Of a DNA stretch of 7,967 bases, positions 1 to 5,468 are shown one piece after another (within the stretch, counting starts at the first letter, position 1; each line of letters opens with the position of its first letter). This stretch comes from OLB19 sp964624165 (GTDB lineage Bacteria; Patescibacteriota; Minisyncoccia; Phycocordibacterales; UBA918). Position numbers and translations under genes: made by a program. A model generated the notes under the pieces. It ran no database searches. It had not been told where the DNA came from and saw nothing but the letters and a program-made list of their open reading frames with translations. The stretch lies in assembly GCA_964624165.1 (NCBI GenBank), contig CAZUWG010000022.1, forward strand, positions 1 to 7,967, read 5' to 3'.

Positions 1-1148
1 TCATCGGCTCAGTCATCGTCGCCCAAAAAATCGGCGCTGCTGGCGCCAGCACCGCGATGAAGATTACTGGTACTGGAACAGCTTTCGCTTATAGAAACAC
101 TGTTGGGCGCGGTGCCCGGGGTATCGTATCTGGTTTAGATCGACTTGATGCTCGAATTGCTAGAGCAGAACCTGGGGAAGATGCCAATAGATTCACTCGA
201 ACATTACATTCGCTTGGAAAAAATACCTTACGTAATACTGTCACAAATAGCAGTTTGAGAGGTGGCGTTGATAGCGTAGCCAACAAGGGCAGCTTCCAAA
301 CTCCTTTTGGCACCCTAAGCGGTCGCAGTTTGTCTGACGCAAATAAGGAAACTATTGCTCAAAATCAGCGGGCCGCAACTCAAGGTGCTATACTTAGCAT
401 TAAGGATAAGTTGACTCGAAAACCTAATCAAACTGACGACCAGTACAATGCAGCTGTACAACAAGCCTTCGCTGATATGACCAACGGCCAATTGCTTGAA
501 ATTGCAGATACTGCAGACGGAGCAAAGCTTATTAAAGAACATGCCCATCTCCTTACAAGTACTCAGATCAAAGCTATCGCAGACAGCGACAAATTCAACG
601 ACTCTCAAACCGCTGAATTTGCAAAAGCTCGTGGTGCAAATGTGAAGGCTCAAATGGAAGACTCCGGCAGCACCCTAGAACTAAAGAATGCCTCAAAAGA
701 TCAGCTCACTTCTCTTGGTGTTGATAATCTCAAAGATCCAAAATACGCTGTACGACTCACTGATGACCAAATCAAAAATCTTGAAATGGTCGATGCATAC
801 AAAAATCAAATCAAGGACGCGAGAAAAGCTGCCCTTACCGATATCATCGTCAACGGCGCCACTATTACAGATTACGCTGGCAAATCTGTTGACGCCTCTG
901 AAATCGCTAAGATGAAACCAAAGGATATTGCAGCGCTTCCTGATACCATCTTTAATCAAGCAGGTAAGCCGAACCTTCAATCCTTCCTCGCACAACTACC
1001 AGTGAGTGCGCTTACCGAAATTGCTAGCCAAAAGAATAAAGAAACTCAAGCAAATATTCGCACTTACTTGACCAACATTGGCGTTACTAACGCAAATATG
1101 CGAGACTGGTTGATAAGAGATCGAGTTGGAATGAACTTTGGTGTATAA
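1..1148 (+). CDS. VirB6/TrbL-like type IV secretion membrane protein, C-terminal part (5' end outside window)
   Basis: The frame is open to the left edge (first whole codon at 3), so the ATG at 57 is internal, not the start. The first residues, up to about position 56, read as the end of a Gly/Ala-rich hydrophobic segment (GSVIVAQKIGAAGAS). A basic stretch rich in Gly and Arg follows (about 57-170), then a long hydrophilic, predicted helical tail to the TAA at 1146. A membrane channel body followed by a basic linker and a large soluble tail is typical of VirB6/TrbL-like proteins in Patescibacteria type IV secretion loci; the PrgI and VirB4 genes downstream support this. VirB6 proteins form the inner-membrane channel. 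The tail holds about three degenerate repeats with an L-T-x-x-Q-I core. The family call is an inference from a fragment, because the diagnostic transmembrane helices lie outside the window. Confidence 0.6.
   Translation, partial: IGSVIVAQKIGAAGASTAMKITGTGTAFAYRNTVGRGARGIVSGLDRLDARIARAEPGEDANRFTRTLHSLGKNTLRNTVTNSSLRGGVDSVANKGSFQTPFGTLSGRSLSDANKETIAQNQRAATQGAILSIKDKLTRKPNQTDDQYNAAVQQAFADMTNGQLLEIADTADGAKLIKEHAHLLTSTQIKAIADSDKFNDSQTAEFAKARGANVKAQMEDSGSTLELKNASKDQLTSLGVDNLKDPKYAVRLTDDQIKNLEMVDAYKNQIKDARKAALTDIIVNGATITDYAGKSVDASEIAKMKPKDIAALPDTIFNQAGKPNLQSFLAQLPVSALTEIASQKNKETQANIRTYLTNIGVTNANMRDWLIRDRVGMNFGV
477..1061 (+). repeat. Three degenerate ~50-residue helical repeats in the VirB6-like tail
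   Basis: Units can be drawn at about 477-632, 690-827 and 912-1061. Units 1 and 2 share an initial Leu-rich helix (GQLLEIAD; DQLTSLG), then an LTxxQIK core (LTSTQIKAI; LTDDQIKNL), then a charged stretch ending in K-A-R or A-R-K. Unit 3 is weaker (KDIAALPD, then LPVSALTEIAS and an Arg). This is protein-level similarity seen by eye; there is no clear DNA-level repeat. The arrangement suggests a helical-repeat, protein-binding tail. Confidence 0.4.
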
Positions 1149-1149
1149 A
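1142..1149 (+). promoter_or_regulatory. -10-like box TGTATAAA before the 206-residue protein gene
   Basis: TGTATAAA overlaps the stop codon of the VirB6-like gene and ends 11 bases before the ATG at 1161. If it is a -10 element, the transcript would begin near 1156 with about a 5-base leader. The same TGTATAA heptamer precedes the genes at 1838 and 6438. No -35 box is evident. A second hexamer, TATACT at 1155-1160, abuts the ATG and is too close to serve this start. Confidence 0.35.
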
Positions 1150-1160
1150 ATCTCTATACT

Positions 1161-1781
1161 ATGACTCCAGAACAAAAACAAGCATACGATCAAGCAACCG
1201 AACAAGTGAAATCTTTGTTTAGTTCATTTGAAGCCGCTCAGTTTAATAAGCGACTTATCGAGCTCTATAAAATTCCAGAAACTACAATCGTCGCATTTCT
1301 AGAAGTGACCGGCAACGTAGTGCTTGGTATTAGTCAGATTTCTTCACTACCAGAAGAGCTTAAAAAGATGGGCATTGCTGAAGGCGATGCAGCTAAGATT
1401 ACCAACGCTTTTCTCAACTACCTCGAGCCAGACACCGCAACTAAAGACGCGCCCGATATCGACATGAAGACTTATATGCAGGAAGAGGAGACAGGTGGAG
1501 CTTCAGCGGAAGCAGTAGACACATCAGTTTCACCGGTGAGTAACCTACGGGCTGGAGGAGGCATCCGCACCATGAACCAAGATATGAACACCCTAAAAGA
1601 TGCCCCACCCGCCGCCACTACACCCGAAGTTACGAAGCCGCCAAGTAATCCTGACGTCATCCCAGCCCCACCTGAAACAAAGCCTGCCGAGCCTCAAGAC
1701 GAACCTGTCGTAAAAAGCCTCTCGCAAGCTGAGCTTCAAGGGCGCCACGCTGCGGTACCAGACTATACTAAAAGTGAGTAA
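1161..1781 (+). CDS. Unrecognised helical protein with proline-rich tail, between VirB6-like and PrgI-like genes
   Basis: I do not recognise a named family. The 206 residues divide into a predicted helical domain (about 1-95), an acidic and Ser/Gly-rich linker (about 96-150) and a Pro/Glu/Lys-rich tail (about 150-190, with PPAATTPE and PAPPETKP). No signal peptide or convincing transmembrane segment is visible, so it is probably cytoplasmic. The helical part has a Leu/Ile/Val pattern (FNKRLIELYKIPE, then LEVTGNVVLGI) that resembles small helical domains I associate with Patescibacteria hypothetical proteins; this is an impression, not a match. The start at 1161 is the only ATG before the conserved-looking domain and lies 12 bases after the previous stop, without a Shine-Dalgarno sequence. 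A strong hairpin follows its TAA. Its place in the locus suggests an accessory role in the secretion apparatus, such as an adaptor or scaffold. Confidence 0.75.
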   Translation: MTPEQKQAYDQATEQVKSLFSSFEAAQFNKRLIELYKIPETTIVAFLEVTGNVVLGISQISSLPEELKKMGIAEGDAAKITNAFLNYLEPDTATKDAPDIDMKTYMQEEETGGASAEAVDTSVSPVSNLRAGGGIRTMNQDMNTLKDAPPAATTPEVTKPPSNPDVIPAPPETKPAEPQDEPVVKSLSQAELQGRHAAVPDYTKSE

Positions 1782-1784
1782 AGG

Positions 1785-1817
1785 AAGGAGGGGAAAGGCG
1801 AAGCCTTTCCCCTCCTT
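1785..1817 (+). terminator. 15-bp hairpin with GAA loop: possible terminator or attenuator
   Basis: A perfect 15-bp stem pairs 1785-1799 with 1803-1817 around the loop GAA at 1800-1802. The centre reads GCGAAGC, a sequence known to form an unusually stable small hairpin in DNA. The hairpin begins 3 bases after the TAA of the upstream gene. Only TTTAG follows the strong stem, so the U-tract is poor for a classical intrinsic terminator; partial termination or mRNA 3'-end protection is equally possible. It also covers the place where a -35 element for the PrgI-like gene would lie. Confidence 0.6.
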
Positions 1818-1823
1818 TAGTAA

Positions 1824-1831
1824 TGTATAAT
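1824..1831 (+). promoter_or_regulatory. Perfect -10 box TATAAT (TGTATAAT) for the PrgI-like gene; leaderless start predicted
   Basis: TATAAT at 1826-1831 is followed by six bases and then the ATG at 1838. With usual spacing, transcription would start on the A of that ATG. TG directly precedes the hexamer. No TTGACA-like -35 is seen, as that region is occupied by the hairpin. GAGGG at 1832-1836 is too close to the ATG to act as a Shine-Dalgarno sequence. Confidence 0.55.
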
Positions 1832-1837
1832 GAGGGC

Positions 1838-2251
1838 ATGCGATTTGAAGTGCCGCAATTTATTGAGGTGGAAGATAAAATCATTGGGCCTTTTACGTGG
1901 AAGCAATTTATCTATCTCGCAGGTGGGGTAGGGCTAGCGGTGGTACTCTTCCTCACTGCTCCCTTTATTATCTTTCTCCTTATCGGTGCGCCGGTTGGTA
2001 TCTTGGCAGGACTCTTGGCATTTTATCCCGTCAACAATCGACCCTTCTCTACCTTCCTTGAATCCTTTTTTCAATTTCTTCGCGCTACCAAATACTACCA
2101 ATGGCGTAAAAAAGGCACCGGCGTCTATGGCAACCAAGACCTAGCAGCTAAGGCTCCCACAGAAACACTGAAAGCGCCTGTCGTTGGCACCACCAATCTA
2201 TCATCCCTCTCACGCAAGCTCGAACTCGAAGCAATCACCAAACAAGAATAA
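1838..2251 (+). CDS. prgI: PrgI-family type IV secretion inner-membrane protein
   Basis: The product is a small membrane protein of 137 residues. The N-terminus FEVPQFIEVEDKI followed by GPFTWKQF is the characteristic opening of PrgI-like proteins of Gram-positive and Patescibacteria conjugation or type IV secretion loci. Two hydrophobic segments follow, at about 22-40 and 44-63. A conserved-looking stretch follows these (YPVNNRPF, then FLRATKYYQWRKK), and the tail is hydrophilic. It probably sits in the inner membrane as a VirB3-like partner of VirB4, consistent with the TraC-like and VirB4 genes directly after it. I chose ATG 1838 over the in-frame ATG at 1823. The family usually begins with M-x-F-x-V-P-Q-F, and the 1823 ATG lies upstream of the TATAAT box, so it would not be on a transcript started from it. 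The next gene begins 2 bases after the TAA. Confidence 0.88.
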   Translation: MRFEVPQFIEVEDKIIGPFTWKQFIYLAGGVGLAVVLFLTAPFIIFLLIGAPVGILAGLLAFYPVNNRPFSTFLESFFQFLRATKYYQWRKKGTGVYGNQDLAAKAPTETLKAPVVGTTNLSSLSRKLELEAITKQE

Positions 2252-2253
2252 TT

Positions 2254-2883
2254 ATGGCTGGAAAAAATATTTCAACACAAAATTTTATACCTATCTCCGA
2301 CATCAAAGACGGTGTAGTGCTTCTTAAAAATGGCCAGATAAACCTAGTCCTCCTGGCATCATCTATCAACTTCGCCTTAAAGAGTCACGACGAGCAAGCG
2401 GCCATCTTGTCTCAATTTCAAAACTTCCTCAACACGATCGACTTTTCCATCCAGATCTATGTCCAGTCACGCCGCCTCAATATCAACCCATATCTTGAGC
2501 TCTTAGCGAGCCGAGAGAGCGAGCAGTACAACGACCTGATGAAAATCCAGCTTCGCGAATATATGAACTTTGTTGAAACCTTCGTGAAAGAAGTCGATAT
2601 CATGAGCAAAAATTTCTTTGTAGTTGTTCCGTACACACCAATCGACACCAATATAAAATCAAACCTTTCCGATCTCCTCGGCCGACGTACCAATCGCTCG
2701 CTGGAAGAAGGGAAGTTTCAAGAACATAAAAACCAACTCCTGCAGCGCGTCAATGTGGTAGAGCAAGGGCTGCGGCGCATTGGAGTGAAGACCGTACAGC
2801 TTAGTAATGATGAGCTGGTCGAATTGTATTATCATATTTTTAACCCAGGTGATATTACCGGTGCGGCACCGGTGGCTCGCTAA
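2254..2883 (+). CDS. TraC-like domain protein (VirB4 N-terminal region encoded as a separate gene)
   Basis: This soluble protein of 209 residues has no signal peptide or transmembrane helix. It opens with a beta-rich part (NFIPISDIKDGVVLL, NGQINLVLLAS), followed by a helix (HDEQAAILSQFQNFLNTI), a strand (FSIQIYVQSRRLN), a long helical stretch (about 85-120) and the strand KNFFVVVPYTP. This order matches the N-terminal domain of VirB4/TraC/TrbE ATPases before the P-loop part. There is no Walker motif. In Patescibacteria the region is commonly a separate gene between PrgI and VirB4, and the order is the same here. The product probably binds the ATPase encoded directly downstream and helps dock it at the membrane. 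It starts 2 bases after the PrgI-like stop with no Shine-Dalgarno sequence, so translational coupling is likely. Its last codons form a GC-rich hairpin at 2857-2873. Confidence 0.82.
   Translation: MAGKNISTQNFIPISDIKDGVVLLKNGQINLVLLASSINFALKSHDEQAAILSQFQNFLNTIDFSIQIYVQSRRLNINPYLELLASRESEQYNDLMKIQLREYMNFVETFVKEVDIMSKNFFVVVPYTPIDTNIKSNLSDLLGRRTNRSLEEGKFQEHKNQLLQRVNVVEQGLRRIGVKTVQLSNDELVELYYHIFNPGDITGAAPVAR
2857..2873 (+). other. GC-rich 17-base inverted repeat just before the VirB4 start
   Basis: ACCGGTGC at 2857-2864 and GCACCGGT at 2866-2873 are exact reverse complements around a single G. As RNA this gives a 7-bp stem with the triloop CGG. It lies in the last codons of the TraC-like gene, 13 bases before the ATG at 2887. 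It could limit ribosome access to virB4 or protect an mRNA end, or it may be chance in coding sequence. Confidence 0.45.
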
Positions 2884-2886
2884 CAC

Positions 2887-4686
2887 ATGTATATGGGATT
2901 TTTTGACTTCATAAATCTGAATAAGAAAGACGAGGAGACCATTGATTTTGGTGATGCCTTGGTAACGATTGAGGATGTGATCGCTCCAGGCGCCGTCTCG
3001 GTTGAGTCACGAAACATCAACATGAGCGGCAAGCTCTGTCGCGTCTTCTTTGTGGTGACCTACCCACGCTACTTAAATGACGGCTGGCTTGAACCGATTC
3101 TCAATATTGAAAAAGAAGTTGATGTATCAATCGTTATACACCCAATCGATACTGGTGACACATTAAAAAAGCTTCAAAAAAAGTCTGCCGAGCTTCAGAG
3201 CCAGATCAACATCGAAGCCGATAAAGGTCTCGTACGAAATCCTCAGCTTGAAGCCGCCCTTCGCAACGTTGAGATGTTGCGTGACAAACTCCAGCAGAGT
3301 GAAGAAAAACTCTTTAATGTTGGTCTCTACTTTGCTATTTATGGTGACGCTATAGAGGATTTAAACAAAACCGAATCTGAGATTAAGGGAGTACTTGAAT
3401 CAAGACTTATCTATGTAAAGCCGGCGCTCTTTCAACAAGAGCAAGGGTTCCGAAGTGCCATCCCGACGATGACCGACGAGCTTTTGGTGCATAGTAAGTT
3501 TAACTCTCAGCCACTCTCAAGCTTTTTTCCTTTTACCTCGTTTGACCTCACCTCAGACAACGGCATTCTCTACGGTATCAATCGACACAACTCGAGCCTG
3601 GTTTTATTTGACCGTTTTCAGCTCACCAACTACAACTCCGTTACCTTCGCCACCTCAGGAGCAGGAAAGAGCTACACCTCAAAGCTTGAGATTTTACGAT
3701 CGTTGATGTTTGGTACGGAGGTGATTGTGATCGATCCAGAGCGTGAATACGAATACCTCGCCGAAGCCACCGGCGGACGCTTCTTCAATATCTCACTTTC
3801 TTCAGAACATCATATTAATCCTTTCGACCTTCCAAACCCCCTTGAAGATGAGAACCCTGATGATATCTTGCGCACGCATATTATTGAGCTAGTGGGGATG
3901 TTCCGCTTAATGCTGGGCGGCCTTTCTCCTCAAGAAGAATCGCTCATCGACCAAGCCCTCAATGAAACCTACGCTCTTAAAGATATTACCGGTGATACGA
4001 GCTGGGAAGGACTTGAGCCGCCGCTTTTGTCTGACTTTGAAATGGTACTCGCTGGTATGGACGGCAGCGCTTCTCTCGTCTCTCGCCTCCAAAAATACAC
4101 TGCCGGCACTTGGAGCGGCTTCATGAATAAGCCATCAAACGTTGATATCAATCAAAAGTTTATTGTCTTTTCGCTGCGTGATATGGAAGAGGAATTAAAG
4201 ACTATTGCGATGTACATTATTACCAATCACATTTGGAGCTCGATTCGTCGTCGACTTGCCAAGCGCCTTTTAGTAATCGACGAAGCTTGGTGGATGATGA
4301 AGAGTGAGGACACTGCATCATTCCTCTTTATGCTTGCTAAGCGTGGTCGTAAATACTACCTCGGCCTCTCAACCATTACCCAAGATGTGGACGACTTTCT
4401 CCGGAGTCCTTACGGTGTGCCGATGATCACCAACTCTTCTTTACAGTTACTGATGAAGCAGTCACCGACTGCGATTGACAATATTCAAGCTACCTTCAAC
4501 CTCACCGACGAAGAGAAAATGCTCCTGCTTGAAAGCGGAGTAGGGGAAGGAATTTTCTTCGCTGGTTTAAAACACGTCGCCATCCGTGTCATCGCATCTT
4601 ATACTGAAGATCAAATCATTACCTCAGATCCATCACAGATTCTTCAAATCCAACGTGCTCGTGCCGAGCTTAAGGGCAACACATAA
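2887..4686 (+). CDS. virB4: VirB4-family type IV secretion ATPase
   Basis: This is the ATPase of the apparatus, expected to work at the cytoplasmic face of the inner membrane, powering pilin handling or substrate transfer. From M at 2887: a beta-rich N-terminal region (about 1-85), a probable coiled coil (about 88-140), and the P-loop ATPase domain (about 215-590). Walker A is ATSGAGKS at 255-262, with catalytic K261. The usual first Gly is Ala. VIVIDPEREYEY lies at 279-290 and HHINPFDL at 308-315, as in VirB4 proteins. Walker B is RLLVIDEAWWMM at 460-471 with D465 and E466. The motif STITQDVDDF (495-504) carries the Gln typical of this family. At 599 residues it is short for a full VirB4, because the N-terminal domain is encoded upstream. 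ATG 2893 (protein M-G-F-F-D-F) is an equally plausible start. The next gene follows after 5 bases. Confidence 0.95.
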   Translation: MYMGFFDFINLNKKDEETIDFGDALVTIEDVIAPGAVSVESRNINMSGKLCRVFFVVTYPRYLNDGWLEPILNIEKEVDVSIVIHPIDTGDTLKKLQKKSAELQSQINIEADKGLVRNPQLEAALRNVEMLRDKLQQSEEKLFNVGLYFAIYGDAIEDLNKTESEIKGVLESRLIYVKPALFQQEQGFRSAIPTMTDELLVHSKFNSQPLSSFFPFTSFDLTSDNGILYGINRHNSSLVLFDRFQLTNYNSVTFATSGAGKSYTSKLEILRSLMFGTEVIVIDPEREYEYLAEATGGRFFNISLSSEHHINPFDLPNPLEDENPDDILRTHIIELVGMFRLMLGGLSPQEESLIDQALNETYALKDITGDTSWEGLEPPLLSDFEMVLAGMDGSASLVSRLQKYTAGTWSGFMNKPSNVDINQKFIVFSLRDMEEELKTIAMYIITNHIWSSIRRRLAKRLLVIDEAWWMMKSEDTASFLFMLAKRGRKYYLGLSTITQDVDDFLRSPYGVPMITNSSLQLLMKQSPTAIDNIQATFNLTDEEKMLLLESGVGEGIFFAGLKHVAIRVIASYTEDQIITSDPSQILQIQRARAELKGNT

Positions 4687-4691
4687 TTATC

Positions 4692-5420
4692 ATGACCTCT
4701 CCACAACCACGTCAACCGTTTCAAAATGTTCGCCAACGTGGTGAGGTTGACGATCGCCGCACCAGGCCGACTGTCAGCGAGCAGTATGTAAGTGAATCAA
4801 AACGAGGTAGTGAAGATTACCGTGGTATCACCCCGAAAAAAAATACCCCCCGCCGCTCTTTCCGTGTGCGTAGTATCGAAAAATATCGCCAACTAGCTCG
4901 TGAAGCTGAAGCCACCACCCTGTCACCACAAGCCAAGACTGTCTTTGGGCCAGCTCTGCGCCCTGAAGCAATGACGGGTAAATTCCAAAAACTTAAGAAA
5001 AAAATCAAGGCCGCTCGTCTGTCTTGGTGGCTCGTCTCATTTCTTTTGTGGTTCTTTTTTGCTGGGGTAATGTTTGAAATATTTAGCCTAATCGGCCTTG
5101 GTATCGCTAGCGCCGGAGCAGCGGGTGCTGATTTTTTGGTCGGTTGGATACCGTTGGGTGTCGGCACCTGGTTTACCGATAACGCCGCTGCGCCAGGTAT
5201 CTTTATATTTGAAATCACGCATTACATCGCCGTTGCGATTCATTTAGTGATTGTGTTTACCATTGCAACTGCGTATCTAATTTCTGGGATAAAATGGTAC
5301 CGTTATTGGCCGTGCTACGTTATGTTGATCCTCTCGGTTTTTTTTGCCGTGGCTCCAGTATTAACTCTTTTTCCATTCTTTATTTTTTTTGCTCTTACTG
5401 TCGTGTGGAGTATAGAATAA
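4692..5420 (+). CDS. Unrecognised polytopic membrane protein with basic N-terminal half
   Basis: I recognise no named family. The 242-residue product has a hydrophilic, strongly basic N-terminal half (about 1-109) rich in Arg, Lys, Gln and Ser. It includes RRSFRVRSIEKYRQL and a Lys-rich KLKKKIKAAR segment just before the membrane. Hydrophobic segments follow at about 112-132, 133-155, 176-198 and 205-241; the last is long enough for two helices. The positive charge before the first helix predicts that the N-terminal half is cytoplasmic. The gene starts 5 bases after the virB4 stop with no Shine-Dalgarno sequence and is presumably in the same transcript. Position and topology suggest an inner-membrane component of the secretion channel, possibly filling the role of VirB6-, VirB8- or VirB10-type parts not visible here, but nothing in the sequence proves it. 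Confidence 0.8.
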   Translation: MTSPQPRQPFQNVRQRGEVDDRRTRPTVSEQYVSESKRGSEDYRGITPKKNTPRRSFRVRSIEKYRQLAREAEATTLSPQAKTVFGPALRPEAMTGKFQKLKKKIKAARLSWWLVSFLLWFFFAGVMFEIFSLIGLGIASAGAAGADFLVGWIPLGVGTWFTDNAAAPGIFIFEITHYIAVAIHLVIVFTIATAYLISGIKWYRYWPCYVMLILSVFFAVAPVLTLFPFFIFFALTVVWSIE

Positions 5421-5453
5421 CCAACAACACCCTCCTTTTTCATTACAAAGCCG

Positions 5454-5462
5454 TGCTATGCT
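5454..5462 (+). promoter_or_regulatory. Extended -10 box TGCTATGCT before the Ig-like protein gene; leaderless start predicted
   Basis: TG at 5454-5455, one base, then TATGCT at 5457-5462 form an extended -10 element. The predicted start, seven bases on, is 5469, which is the A of ATG for a protein starting M-K-V-Y-L. The ATG at 5463 directly abuts the box and would fall outside such a transcript. There is no clear -35, as is usual for extended -10 promoters. Confidence 0.45.
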
Positions 5463-5468
5463 ATGAGT

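Noticed and set aside
38..51. Perfect 14-base palindrome TGCTGGCGCCAGCA
   Set aside because: It encodes Ala/Gly-rich membrane sequence where GC-rich codons readily make such palindromes; there is no loop and no gene boundary nearby.
57..59. ATG at 57 as the start of the first gene
   Set aside because: The frame is open upstream to the window edge and encodes the end of a membrane segment continuous with what follows, so this Met is internal.
315..653. Reverse-strand open frame of 112 codons in the VirB6-like tail
   Set aside because: Antisense to a clear coding frame, Cys-rich and without domain features; interpreted as a shadow.
4682..4687. CATAAT before the membrane protein gene as a -10 box
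   Set aside because: The predicted transcription start would fall inside the ATG at 4692-4694, and the gene is only 5 bases from virB4, so co-transcription explains it better.
4817..5218. Reverse-strand open frame of 133 codons within the basic membrane protein gene
   Set aside because: It lies wholly inside a + strand gene with coherent hydrophobic segments and tight operon spacing; its product is low-complexity and basic with no recognisable fold, as expected of a shadow frame.
5407..5440. Possible terminator GGAG...CTCC followed by TTTTT after the membrane protein gene
   Set aside because: The stem would be only 4 bp with a loop of about 21 bases; the T-run alone is not enough to call a terminator.
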